Notes under the pieces: model-generated
The model's input: only the letters and a program-made list of their open reading frames with translations
Told to the model about the DNA's origin: nothing
The model's database searches: none
Translations under genes and position numbers: made by a program
DNA from: Schoenobius gigantellus
Lineage: Eukaryota; Arthropoda; Insecta; Lepidoptera; Crambidae
Assembly (NCBI GenBank): GCA_963935595.1
Contig: OZ012559.1
Location: forward strand, 11,059,001 to 11,123,000
Length of the DNA: 64,000 nt
Direction of reading: 5' to 3'
Shown here: positions 42,031 through 53,094 of the stretch, one piece after another
How the letters are laid out: each line of letters starts with the position of its first letter
Numbering within the stretch: position 1 is the stretch's first letter

Positions 42031-42204
42031 GAGGCCCAATTCTGCTAATGAGTTACAGCCGAATCGAAATTAATTGCGATCGACCAATCGGAGCGCGTAT
42101 ATTGCCATTCAACTGTTCGATGACGTGATAATGTGGCGTTCTAATTGGTCGATCGCAACGTTTCAGTTTCGATTCGGCTGTAACTTATTAGCAGAATTGG
42201 ACCT
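42031..42204. mobile_element. Palindromic MITE (ACAGCCGAA family)
   Basis: The ends are inverted copies of GGCCCAATTCTGCTAATGAG / GGTCCAATTCTGCTAATAAG, followed by TTACAGCCGAATCGAAA in both arms and then TGCGATCGACCAAT. It shares its terminal core with 3155-3656. Confidence 0.75.
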
Positions 42205-42440
42205 CTGAGGTCCAATTCCTTGAACCAATTCCAATCGATCGACATTGAGATTATGATTTTTGTACGCTTGAGTTTCCACATTGGCGCCAAATTGGACCCG
42301 TATTGCGCAGATATTGAGTGAACCAAACTCAGTGCTATTTATTTTTTCAAGATACGGATCCAATGTGTCGCTAGTGTTGCTAAAAAGCGTACGAAAAATC
42401 ACAATCTCAATGTCGATCGATCGCAATAGGCTAGATGAGA
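42205..42440. mobile_element. Second palindromic element, back to back
   Basis: Arms of about 45-70 bases (42225-42295 and 42352-42432) share TCGATCGACATTGAGATT and TTTTGTACGCT. The loop carries GGCGCCAAATTGGACC. It adjoins the preceding MITE with no gap. Confidence 0.6.
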
Positions 42441-43009
42441 AAAAATATTTTTTTTTTGCTTTAATAGAAGCTCATTCATATAATAAACAGAAAGTAAAAA
42501 TCGGTTTTCGAATAACTATAAAAACAACCAAGATATAAGGTATTAAAGATTTTTCTCCATCTCTTTCTAGCAAAACGGCAATTTACAAGGAGTTTATATG
42601 GCCGCACTCAACAATGGCGTCACGGTTGATGTCGGATCTCTCTGTCTAATCGCCTTTAAATTACTCGTAACAACTTATAATGCGTGTATCTAATGTATTT
42701 CTAAGCAGATTTTAATTCTAATTTCACAGGACTGCATCTTTTTCCACGGTATTTTAATATTTAATGACGAGACGTAAAAATTAGAATTTAGTCATTATCC
42801 CAATTGGTTCAACAGTAAGCCTACTGTTCGGCCGGCCGTTCAGGTATCCATGAGGATTCTCCGCCTCCACTTCCGCATGGGTTAAAAAAAAAGATAAACA
42901 AAAGAGTTCCGATGTTGTGTTGAAAATGATATGATGCAAATAAAAAATGTACAAATATTCATATTTTGTCAGTTAATGGATCAGTAGTTTATTTAAGGCG
43001 ATTATAATA

Positions 43010-43330
43010 TTTAACCGACTTCAAAAAGGAGGAGGTTTCAATTCGACGCGTATTTTTTTTATGTACGTCATTTTTATGTACACCGATTACGCCGAGATTT
43101 CTGATCCGATTTACGTGAAACTTTTTTTTCGATGTCCCATAAAAATTTTATTTGGTTTGACCCAGTAGTTTTTATTTTATGAGCATTTTTGTTAACTTGG
43201 ACTATGTAATTGAAGTTAAATTTCCTTCTTCTGAAGTTAGCACCCGAAATTGTCCGCAGCTGTGAAGAGATTTATAAGTTTTAAATCTTCTTTTTACCTG
43301 CACACTGAGATAGGCTGCAATTAATATCTT
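43010..43330 (+). repeat. AACCGACTTC repeat, copy 1
   Basis: It starts TTAACCGACTTCAAAAAGGA followed by GGAGGTTTCAATTCGACGCG. Related copies are at 44165-44525 and 55950-56213. It lies in unassigned DNA. Confidence 0.5.
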
Positions 43331-43864
43331 GCAAAGTCGGTTGCTATTCAGAAATGAGATTAATAGTTATAACATATTTTTGTATAACGTTACCACATTT
43401 CGGTCGTTAAAATTATGTATGATTTAATTTCATGCATGCAAAACAATTTTATATGATTGCAGTATATTTTGTAATATTGTAAAGCTTACGTAAATTGGTC
43501 TTTGCACATTTTGTTACCACTCTTACCGCTCATGAAGAGAATAATTTGAAGTAAGTATATCATCAAATGCAATGTTGTTTACTTCATATGTCTTCGAGTC
43601 TGATATTTGAGTCATTCGTCGTCTGTCGAGCGTTTGATGGCGTATTGTATATCAAGTTACTCCAACATTATTAGATGTATCTTAAGAATTTAATAATGTT
43701 AAAGATAGTAAGTGTTGCTTCAATAATGTGTGTGTCTATATTCTAACTCTGATCTAGTTATTGTTCCGATTACAATAACACTAAGTCCTATCAAGTTCAA
43801 GGCCTGTTGGACACAATTTGTTGTACTTGTAATTTACAAAATATTGAAATCGTCAATACAACAT

Positions 43865-43975
43865 CACCTTTTTATAATGAAGTCGGTGCCAAACTTAAAC
43901 TAACTATATTAGTTAGTTCCTACATTTTTGAACACCGCTTGGCACCGATTTCAATATTAAAATGTAGGTAATTTT
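43865..43975. mobile_element. Short inverted repeat of the AACCGACTTC family
   Basis: It contains AATGAAGTCGGTGCCAAACT and, inverted, TTGGCACCGATTTCAATATT. These are the core arms seen in the longer hairpin at 55950-56213. Confidence 0.5.
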
Positions 43976-43983
43976 ATATATTA

Positions 43984-44100
43984 CTAGCTTTCCGCTCACG
44001 GCTTCGCCCGCGTTATTATTGTTTTCCCGTGGGAACATAATTATGTAGCCTATTTAAGGCTCTTTCTATTACAAAAACAATTTGTATGATCCTCCCACAA
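43984..44100 (-). repeat. Lepidopteran dispersed repeat (family 3), start
   Basis: It begins ACTAGCTTTCCGCTCACGGC and has GTTTTCCCGTGGGAACATAA, as at 38372. It fades after 44100. Confidence 0.5.
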
Positions 44101-44164
44101 ATGAACGGGGCTATCGGTGAACGTACATACAAAGATTGATATAGTCTAACACAGAACCTCCTCC

Positions 44165-44525
44165 TTTTTAACCGACTTCGAAAAAAGGAGGTTACTCAAT
44201 TCGACCGTATATATGCTTGTTTTTTTTTATGTTTGTTCGCGGATAACTTCGTCGTTTATGAACCGATTTTGATGATTCTTTTTGTATTCAATAGAGGATA
44301 CCAAAGTCAGGATCTGATGATGGGATCCCATGAAAAGCGAGGGAAACCCTAGATATACCAGCTCACCACTCAGGCAAATTTTAAGACTTTCTAGGGGAAC
44401 ATCGTTTGGCACCGACTTCAATATAAAAGTGTGATGTTGCCTGTACCTATTCTTATATTATTTTGAACTTTTTAGTGTTTTTGAAGTCGGTTTTTATGTT
44501 TTTTGAAGACGGTTAAAAACCAAAA
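44165..44525. repeat. AACCGACTTC repeat, copy 2
   Basis: It starts TAACCGACTTCGAAAAAAGG and ends TTTTTGAAGTCGGTTTTTAT. It contains GGCACCGACTTCAATATAAA near 44410. Only the outer parts are inverted copies. Confidence 0.55.
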
Positions 44526-45582
44526 CATTAAAGTACAGTACAAAGCCATGAATATGTAATTTGTTTTGTTGTACTATGTATACAGGGTTATTTTGAATGA
44601 ACCAACAACCTCCCAGGGGCTGATTCTAGTGCTCAGATGCAACAACTTTTTGTATGGGACCAACATCTATAGCCACCAACCAACACCAACAGCTATATGT
44701 GCATATTACAGAGCTATATGCACATATAGCTCTGTAATAAACAAACCACGCGATACAATGAGCATTAAAGTATTGACAGTTTAAATGAGTGTGGGAAGTC
44801 TTCGCTAATCAGTTTCCGCTAATGGGCGTCTTCAACAACTTGTTCATTAGCTATGTCTTGCCTAACTGGCAGCTCTCCCTTCCGTGTCTGCGTTGCGAGC
44901 TTCTTCCTGCTATTAGGTGTGTTCTTTCACTTTTAACCTTTTCGTATGGATCGAATATAGGTACATCATCATCACTTTACTAAATGTGAAGTTCTTATTG
45001 TTATCCAAGATATTTCTTTTGCTTCCACTGGCTTCACATATTTACAATTCGTTCTACGACAGTACATACATATTGCTCGTTTGTATACGTACGTCATCAT
45101 TATTAAGCTCAAATTTTGTTTCGGATGACCACAGTTATGGAATGAGGTTTATTGGACAGAATTTTAGGATACAAATATCTTGCAATCAATGAATTTAATC
45201 TGAAACTTGCTGCTCCTCATCCTACGAAGAATCCCTTTGTTGCCCGTATTACTACCAATCCTACTACCAGTAGTGGTACAGGTAATAAAATTTCCTTTCT
45301 TTCTGCTGCAGTTGCATATTGTAAGATATTTACTGCAGTAGTAAGTTGTAAGAAGGGAAATATTGAATTACCCGTCTAACTAACCCACAGCTATCGCAAA
45401 CGGAAACTCCTTTGTCAAATATGATACAATACAGTTGGAATATACAGGTCAGTTCACAACTGACCTGTATTTTCCAAATCTGGCATATATGTGGAATGAA
45501 CGCATATAAAATATCGTTTATGACCATAATTTTCCAACAAAAAAATGTGTGTGCGCATGCTCGGTGGAAGGCTAAGGAGCTC
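44526..45582. other. Unassigned stretch
   Basis: No gene recognised. A perfect 32-base palindrome (about 44705-44736) built on TTACAGAGCTATATGC lies in AT-rich DNA. Another short inverted pair, GGTCAGTT and AACTGACC, with longer flanking complementarity, surrounds 45445-45475. Confidence 0.4.
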
Positions 45583-45860
45583 GGTGGCGTAGTGATCCGA
45601 ACGCTTTGGTTTCGATATTGAAAACGAAGCAACCTTCACCATGGTTGGACCCTGGATGGGTGACCAAAACTTTGTGTTCGCGATCCTCCGTGCTTCAGAA
45701 GACACGTTAAGACGTTGGTCACGATTGCTATCGCAACCGCTTCTACCTACCAATCCGCATTGGTTTAGCGTAGTGGTGTTACGGCCCACACTCCTCGATG
45801 AGTTTCTTCCATGTAAGATGGCCTGTGCCCAGTAGTGGTATACATATAGGCTGTGATGAT
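45583..45860 (+). repeat. SINE-like repeat (family 4)
   Basis: It starts GCTCGGTGGCGTAGTGATCC, an A-box-like head. It then has CCCTGGATGGGTGACCA and TCCGTGCTTCAGAAGACACG. The GGATGGGTGACC word is 5S-rRNA-like, so a pol III origin is likely. It is related to 5728-5960. Confidence 0.6.
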
Positions 45861-46405
45861 GTGCGCAAGCTGCGTGGACTGAGTTAGTGGTTTAAGCTTT
45901 CTTCATGTCACGTAAACATTCTATCTATAATTATAGAGTTACACTTTTACTGCTTATGACCAACACAATCGACATCCCAATAGAAACAATATAAGTTTTA
46001 ATTTTCATTACCACCGGGTTTGATTCCCGAACTGAGTACAAGTTTTTCTTAATTTCTGTATGCAGTTTTTCTTGTCACTAAAATCGATGACATGCTTCAT
46101 AAGAACAGATCTTTGTATGTCTTATAGTTACAGACTTGCCCAAACTGACTGATCTAAATCTGTCGTCCTGTAGAGTCTCGAGACCAGACCAAAATAAAAG
46201 CGTGGGTCGCGGCGAATTCAAACATTCCCTCTGTTTACGCCTCACCATTTTTACTTTAGCCTGGTTAATAGTTATATTGATGGGCCAGGTGGTGTGATGA
46301 CTGGTAACAGAACAGGTGCCTTATTTTTGGATTGCCCGTTTGAACTAGTGTTGCTAGATAATACGATACATCGAACACAACAATATTTATTAACTAATAA
46401 AAAAA

Positions 46406-46581
46406 TATACAAGCTTATTTTTTAGTTATGACAAAAATTTTGTATGCTTGTTCAGACAAGCAAACTGAACAACTTTCACTATGGCACCGACTTTGAAATC
46501 GCAAAAAAAATGTTCAGTTTGCTTGTCTGACTGAACAAGCACACAAAATTTTTGTCATAACTAAAAAATAAACTTGTATAT
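46406..46581. mobile_element. Hairpin MITE
   Basis: The arms of about 75 bases (46406-46480 and 46508-46581) share TTTTTTAGTTATGACAAAAA and GACAAGCAAACTGAACA. The loop has GGCACCGACTTTGAAATCGC, which resembles the AACCGACTTC family core. Confidence 0.7.
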
Positions 46582-47370
46582 CTACCAAGTAATAAATAAA
46601 AATATATCGATGTACTCGTATTTATACAATGCACCGAAAAAAACCATTTCCTCAATTGTTTCGAGTTTCTTGCCTGTTCTTTTCGAGAAGGCGCTCCCAA
46701 TTTCCGAACAGGTGTAGAGTCACCTTTTTTTTTTTTTATTTTACTTGTATTTGCATACATCTTAATAATAGTTTGGGTGTATGTACATACAAGGATTAAA
46801 TAATTAGTTAATTAGATTCTTGTTTGATTAGATTTTTATGTTTTGTTTGACGTCAATAAGTGCCTGTAAAGGTCTATATTTAATAAAGATTTTTGAGTTT
46901 ACGAAACTTTAGTTACGAATGTAGCCGGAAGAGGAATAAGCACATAGTAAATTTGTTAAAATATAATTTTTGCAGTTCTGTTTATTCAAGTCGTCTCTTA
47001 ATCATTTTTACCGTCTTGCCAACTGTCACAGCGCAAGCGTAGAATTTTTTAATCTTGCAACACATGGTACAAACATCAACAATATCCATTTTTTTTGGTT
47101 TACTTCTCGTCGCGTTGTGTGCTCTTTTTATTTTCCCAATTCCAAATCAATTAATTTATGTTGGTACATCGAAACCATCAATTTTTTTATCCTATATATT
47201 GAAAAACATCGATGCAACCTTTCCGATTGATACATCGCAATGCATTTTAAATGAACATCCCTAGTTGAAATCGCATACGTCTCTCTAATACCTATCTAAT
47301 ACCTCTATCTAATAAATCGACTGTCGATTTCACGATCAAAAAACAGAATTTCTGATGTTGAGACGAATGA
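46582..47370. other. Unassigned AT-rich stretch
   Basis: No gene recognised. Short frames at 46970-47264 are AT-driven. The LINE insertion site follows. Confidence 0.4.
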
Positions 47371-47490
47371 TTAAAAAATAGGGCCCCTGAGCCTTCAGCC
47401 AAAGTCACATCATACGCTTTCGCTATTTCGTTGCCCATAAAACTGATAGAACGGCACAGTACAGGAATGACATTTTTATACAACCAAATA
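47371..47490 (+). other. Left part of an open frame split by the R1-clade LINE
   Basis: The plus strand is open from 47371 to the LINE. It reads AKVTSYAFAISLPIKLIERH and so on. If the LINE and one copy of its target duplication are removed, this frame continues in phase to the TGA at 52154, for 103 codons in total. I recognise no family. The frame may be fortuitous. Confidence 0.25.
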
Positions 47491-47506
47491 GGTCAACAAC
47501 CAGGCT

Positions 47507-48475
47507 CCGGTGGCGACACCGGTCGATGACGGTTGGTCGACGGTTGTGCGGCGAGGTCGGAAGAAGCCGACAGTCGATGGGGCGACGCCCAAGAAGGCAG
47601 GTGCTTCCGCTGAGGCCTCCAAGCCTTCGCTAAAGATGCCTAAGGCACCGCGATGTTTGGCGGTGGTGCTGGCTCTCAAGCCAGAGGCAGTAGAGAAAGG
47701 CCTCACCTATGGTGAGGCTATAGCTAAGGCCAAGGCCTCCGTTAGCCTCAGCGCCCTAGGTATAGGGCCCGCCAAATTCCGGACGGGGATAACCGGAGCA
47801 CGAATAATCGAGCTCCCAAAGGAGACATCCCCGTCTCAGGCTGATTCGCTGGCGGAAAAGCTGGGAGAAGCCTTAGGGGACGCGGCTAAAGTGACGCGTC
47901 CCGTGAAAACGGCAGATATCCGGGTCATTGGTTTAGATGACTCGGTGACCGCTGAGGAGCTGGGGCAGATCCTGGCGCAGGCCGGTGCATGCCCGGCGAA
48001 CCATATAAAGGTGGGCCGTGTGCACACGGGGGTTCGTGGCGTCGGGGCGGCCTTCGCTTCCGTGCCCGTGGAGGCAGCTAAGCGCCTGGCTGAGGCCGGG
48101 CGCATCGAAGTCGGATGGAGTTCTGCCTCCATTCAACTTCTTGAGCAGAAACCCATGCGGTGCTTCCGCTGTATGAGCATGGGCCACCCCATGCAGCGGT
48201 GCCCCTCCGCTAAGGACCGCAGCGGGCTGTGTTTCCGCTGCGGGTCGGAGGGTCATAAGGCGGTTGACTGCACGGCGGAGCTGAATTGCGCCGTCTGTGC
48301 GGACGCCAAACGACCAGCGAATCACCGCATGGGGGGCATGAACTGCAGTCCCCCGCCGATAAGGGGCCGTTTGGCCCCAGTGAAATTGACCGTGGTCCCA
48401 AGGAGCCCGACACCACAGGCAGCACCGGCCACAGCGATGGCCCAGGAGGAGCCCATGGAGACCACCAATGTCTAG
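47507..48475 (+). pseudogene. LINE ORF1 (gag-like, zinc knuckles), 5'-truncated
   Basis: Open from the element's first base. There is no ATG: the frame enters at a CCG GTG GCG sequence reading VATPVDDGWSTVVRRGRKKP. It ends in TAG at 48473-48475. Near the C-terminus are three zinc knuckles: CFRCMSMGHPMQRC, CFRCGSEGHKAVDC and a longer CAVC...NHRMGGMNC. These bind RNA in this family. The upstream Ala/Lys-rich region is typical of R1 ORF1. No frameshift seen. Confidence 0.9.
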
Positions 48476-51400
48476 TAGTCCCATAAAGCTTCTTCAGGCT
48501 AATTTGAACCACTGCGCCGCGGTACAGGACCTCCTTTGTCAGACCGCGGCGGAGTGGGGTGTGGATTTGGCGATTGTGTCGGAGCCGTACTACGCTCCGC
48601 TGCAGTCGTCAAATTGGTTGGTGGCGGCGGATAATTCCGCCGCCATAATGCGGGCGGCGCGTGGCACAGCCCCCTCTCTCATTTTAAGAGAGAGGGGCAC
48701 TGGCTACGTTGCCGCCATGTGGGGGGGAATGTTGGTTGTATCAACATATTTCTCCCCCAATCGCAGCCGGGCGGACTTCACAATCTTCCTGGCTGCGCTA
48801 GAGGGCGTCGTACGTAGGACGGCCCCGGTACCGGTGCTAGTTGCGGGGACTTCAATGCGTGGTCTACCGCGTGGGGGTCCTCCCGCACTAGCGCGAGGGG
48901 TGGAGATTTGGAGTCCTGGGTTCTGTCCCTGGGGCTCCAGATTTTGAATAGGGGCTCCATCCCTACCTGCGTCCGGGTGCAGGGCACGTCCGTGGTGGAC
49001 GTGTCCTTTGCATCCCCCTCACTCGCCAGTCGAATTAATGACTGGCGAGTTGAGGAAGAAGTGGAGACCCTATCGGACCACCTATATGTCCGATATGAGG
49101 TCTCCACGGCATCCCCAGGAACCCCGATCCGTAGGGGCCCCGTGGTGAGTGCCTTCCCGCGATGGGCGCTCACCAAGCTCCGCCCGGATGTGGCGGAGGA
49201 GGCGGCGATGGTGCGGGCGTGGGCAGCAGTGCCGCCTCATCTCGCCGGGGATGTCGACGGCATGGCAGAGCTCTTCGCAGACGACATGAAGGTCGTCTGC
49301 CAAGCCGCCATGCCGAGGGCGCAGGCCTGCCCCGAAAGGGGGCAGGTGTACTGGTGGACGCAGGAGATTGCGGACCTGCGTACCACCAGTATGAGGGCCA
49401 GGCGCGCCTACGTGCGTTGTCGTAGGCGCGCCAGAACTACACTCGACGAGGAAGCTCAACTTCGTCGGGTGTATGCGGCAGCCAAGAAGGCCCTGCGGAA
49501 CGAAATCTGCAGGGCCAAGGAGGAGTCTAGGGAGCAATTTATACGGCTCCTGGACGATGATCCGTGGGGGCGTCCGTACCGGATGGTGAGGGGAAAGTTT
49601 AAATCTTCCGCTTCCCCTACCTCCGCTATGGACAGAGGGCTGCTGGATCGGGTGCTGGGGACTCTGTTTCCCGATCCCGGTCCGTTCCAGCCCCCCAGAA
49701 TGGTCCCCCCGGACGCTCCTCCGGTGGAAGTGGTTGCCGTTATCCCTCCCGTGTCGAACGTGGAATTCGACATGGTGAGGGAACGGTTCCGGCGCAAAAA
49801 AAAGGCGCCGGGACCGGACGGTGTCCCAAGTAGGGTTTTGGCCCTCGCCCTGGGACACCTTGAGGAGCGGTTCCGGGCGGTGCTAAATTTAAGCATCACC
49901 TTGGGCCGCTTCCCCAGTCGTTGGAAGGCGGGCAGGCTCTGCCTGTTAAGGAAGGACAGCCGCCCCGCGGATTCCCCGGCTGGGTATCGGCCGGTGGTGC
50001 TACTCGACGAGGCCGGGAAGTTCCTAGAGAAAATCCTGGCTTCCCGCATCGTCGAGCACCTAGAGGACCAGGGGCCGGACTTGGCTGACAACCAGTTCGG
50101 CTTCCGCACCGGTCGGTCCACGGTGGACGCGGTGGCCCTCCTCAAGAGGTGGACTGAAGAGGCCACAGCTCGTGGGGAGACTGTTGTTGCGGTGTCTCTT
50201 GACATCCGCAACGCTTTCAACAGCCTGCCCCACGAGTGCATAAAGGAGGCACTCCGCTTCCACCGGGTGCCTCCGTACCTCCGCGCCCTCGTGGAGGATT
50301 ACCTGCAAGGCAGATCCATCCTCTACGAGGGGCCGGATGGGCGCGTCCACACGTGGACAATGGCGGCGGGTGTACCCCAGGGTTCCATACTAGGTCCTCT
50401 GTTATGGAACCTGGGGTACAACTGGGTCCTGCGAGGCGACCTTCTGCCACGAACGAAGGTCGTCTGCTTCGCCGACGACACGCTTGTCGCGGCGAGAGCG
50501 AAAACGGGGGAGGAGGCGGCCCACCTTGCGTCGGTCGGCACCTCACTGGTCGTCCGACGCATCCGCCTCCTGGGCCTGGACGTGGCCCTCGACAAAACGA
50601 GGGCCATGTTATTCCACGCCCCCCGTCGCAGGATCCCACTGGGGCTCCGTGTCCGAGTGGAGGGGGTACGTATACCGGTCGAGGCGCATCTCAAGTACCT
50701 CGGCTTGGTTCTGGACCCCCGATGGAGTTTCGAGGAGCATTTTAAGCTCCTCGCTCCACGGCTGTGCGCCGCCGCAGCCGCACTCGGGCGGGTCCTTCCC
50801 AACGTGGGAGGACCAGGATCGGCGTGCCGTCGACTGTATCACGGGGTGATAAGGTCGATGGCACTATACGGAGCCCCGGTATGGGCGGAGTGCCTCTCCC
50901 CCCGTACGGTGGCCCTACTGCGACGTCCGCAGAGGGTCATAGCAGCCCGGGCCGTGCGAGCCTATCGCACGGTCAGCCACGGCGCGGCCTGCGTTCTTGC
51001 GGGCCAAACGCCATGGGATGTCGATGCACGCGTCCATTCGGAGGTGTATCGGCATCGGGTTGCTGTACGAGAGCGGGGGGGACGGTCTGCTCCACAGGAG
51101 GTGGAGCAGGTTCGTACCCTGGCGCAGAGGGAGGCTCTGCGCCAGTGGGGTGAGGCACTCGCCTCCCCAGCTGCCGGCCACCGGACGATTGAGGCAATTC
51201 GTCCGGTGTTGGAGGAGTAGGTTGGGCGCCGGCAGGGCAGCCTAACATTCCGCATGGTGCAGGTACTTACCGGGCATGGCTGCTTCGGTCACTACCTGCA
51301 CCGAATCGCCCATCGGGAGGAAACGCCGCAGTGTCATCACTGCGACGCTCCCGATGACACTGCCGAGCACACACTATTGGTGTGCCCGGCTTGGCGACGC

Positions 51401-51637
51401 CAGCGCAGCGAACTCAACGCTGCGCTGGGAGGCGGAAACCTCTCGCTGCCGAGCATGGTCGTGGCCATGCTCCGCGGCGAGGCGGAATGAGGGGCTGTCG
51501 CCTCCTTCTGCGAGGACGTAATATCGCAGAAGGAGGCCGCGGAGAGGGAGCGGGAGGCAGATCCTCAAGCCGCTCCCATCCGTCGCAGACGGATAGGCAG
51601 GAGAAGGCGGGCATTCGCACAAGCGATGCCCGTCTAA
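48468..51637 (+). pseudogene. LINE ORF2: AP endonuclease and reverse transcriptase, three lesions
   Basis: ORF2 starts at the ATG at 48468, inside the end of ORF1. The endonuclease part has LLQANLNHCAAVQDLL and IVSEPYY. One G is missing from the G run at about 48844-48847, where VLVAGDFNAW would be expected. The frame resumes with the rest of the endonuclease (VVDVSFASPSLASRINDW). Reverse transcriptase motifs follow in order: YRPVVLLDEAGKFLEKIL, NQFGFRTGRSTVDA, VSLDIRNAFNSLP, GVPQGSILGPLLWN, CFADDTLVA and LKYLGLVLDP. A TAG (51218-51220) and a TGA (51488-51490) lie in the same frame where Trp is expected. Between them is the zinc-finger C-terminus CHHCDAPDDTAEHTLLVC. A natural stop follows at 51635-51637. 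Confidence 0.93.
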
Positions 51638-51978
51638 TGACCCTGCCGTGGAGGCCTACGTGCACGGTTGGCCCTGTGCACGCCGCCGTAAGGCCCTCCG
51701 TCTGGGGATTGCCCTGGTGTTCTCGGGCAATCCCCCCTTGGCGATAGCCCGACCAGGTGGTCGGGCTTGCCCGGGCGCGTGGGTAGTGGAGTCGCAGTGT
51801 GGACCTTACCTAGCGCGCTCATAAGGGCAGGGAGAACACCGGGGGGTTTTAGTGGGTAGGCCTGGCACTCCGCCGGGAGAGCCCCACACACGCTCGCCGT
51901 CTAGCCAACGGCGGGTACGGTGCGGTTACGCATTTCCCGCTGAGAAAAAAAAAAAAAAAAAAGGTCAACAACCAGGCT

Positions 51979-52154
51979 GTGACTTTGACGAGGCTCTCCG
52001 ATGGGTACTTAATTTTCAAGCATTAAAAAAACTAATACATCCATGGACATACACATCGTACAGTTCCATCTTGTATAACTACAAGATTTTCTTTAGTTGT
52101 TTACATCAATGCGGTTTCCAATTATGTTGTGGTTCGTACGTAAAACGGAGATGA
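51979..52154 (+). other. Right part of the open frame split by the LINE
   Basis: Together with the target duplication copy at 51963-51978 it reads GQQPGCDFDEALRWVLNFQA and on to KIFFSCLHQCG, stopping at TGA 52152-52154. It continues in phase from 47371-47506. Function unknown. Confidence 0.25.
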
Positions 52155-52330
52155 ATATTTAATATTCAAAGCCGATGAACGCCGTCCATTGTTGTGTTTG
52201 TGTGCAGACGTAAAAATCGTAAAACTCATTGGACGGCGGCGGCGGGCGGTTACACTGTAACGCCGGTGTGACGTCACGCCGGCTCTAATATGAATATCAA
52301 CCGAATCCAGAACAAAAGGGGGCTATTATC
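52155..52330. promoter_or_regulatory. GC-rich segment with a CRE-like site
   Basis: A repeat-free island with GGACGGCGGCGGCGGGCGG near 52229 and GTGTGACGTCACGCCGGC near 52267, a palindromic CRE-type motif. It stands out from the AT-rich surroundings. It could be a promoter or enhancer. No exon was linked to it. Confidence 0.3.
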
Positions 52331-53094
52331 GGTTTCATCACTGACGGTGGCTTGATGTTTTCGAATGATGTTTTTACTATTTGGTTAAATGGTTTTAAAT
52401 GTGTAGGCACTTATTTCGTTTTAGAATATGTAAAATTATATTACAGTGAATAAACTCGCGTAACAAAGATTTTTGAGTTACATGCGTGCATACTCATAAC
52501 ATCTGCACTTACATTTTGTTCGGTAGATGTGGCTTAGATTAAGTTATCGTCGTAGGCACAGTCCTCATTCCATAGGCCACTGGCCACGATTTCACGCCTT
52601 TATTTAAGACGTTTTTTTATGTCCGAATAAATTGAATATTCGGGAGACGCATTTTAGAAACCATAGAATTCGAATTCGCATTCGTAATCGTAAAATTCGA
52701 ATACGAGTCTCCAAGTTCACTTTTTTTAATATTCATGGTCCCACCCACTCGTTTTTGATTTCTACTAGTAGACTATACGCAGAGTATATACTTTCCGTTT
52801 TACGTGCGATTCATCGCCGGTTTTTTAAATTAGTGAGTTATTGCTTTTTTCTGCATAAAATGAAATAAAGTATAGAATTTGTTTTTAATGACAACACTGA
52901 ATTCGAGTGATTGGGATGAGTGAAAAATATTTTCGTACATGGTTTCATTTCATTGCATTCGTGTTCGAATTAATTTTTAATGATTAAAAAAAGCATCTCC
53001 AGGGCGTAAACGCAATAGAAATAAAATTCGGATACTGAAATTAAACTATCTTAAAAAACTATATACGAACCATTTTTTAATAACAACATAGTAT
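52331..53094. other. Unassigned AT-rich stretch
   Basis: No gene recognised. It includes a simple AATTCGAATTCGCATTCG-like run near 52668-52710. Confidence 0.4.

Larger units (their letters stand above)
47507..51962 (+). mobile_element. R1-clade non-LTR retrotransposon, 5'-truncated, with 16-bp target duplication
   Basis: A 4.46 kb GC-rich element flanked by the exact direct repeat GGTCAACAACCAGGCT (47491-47506 and 51963-51978). It ends in A18 (51945-51962). Order: the 3' two-thirds of ORF1 (to 48475), ORF2 overlapping by 8 bases (48468-51637), then a 310-base 3' UTR. The 5' end starts inside ORF1, so the insertion was incomplete. There is no RNase H domain, as usual for the R1 clade. The 3' UTR recurs at 28415-28605. 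Target-primed insertion explains the truncation, tail and duplication. Confidence 0.95.

Noticed and set aside
44566..45379. Several 60-90 codon frames between 44.5 and 45.4 kb
   Set aside because: No motif, no splice context, and composition like the surrounding non-coding DNA.
47510..47512. A start codon for LINE ORF1 at 47510
   Set aside because: The codon is GTG and directly follows the target duplication; the frame is open from the insertion point, so this is a 5' truncation and not a start.
47836..51891. Numerous long open frames antisense to the LINE and in its other frames
   Set aside because: They arise from the GC-rich LINE coding sequence; none shows a known motif and all overlap the clear ORF1/ORF2 frames.
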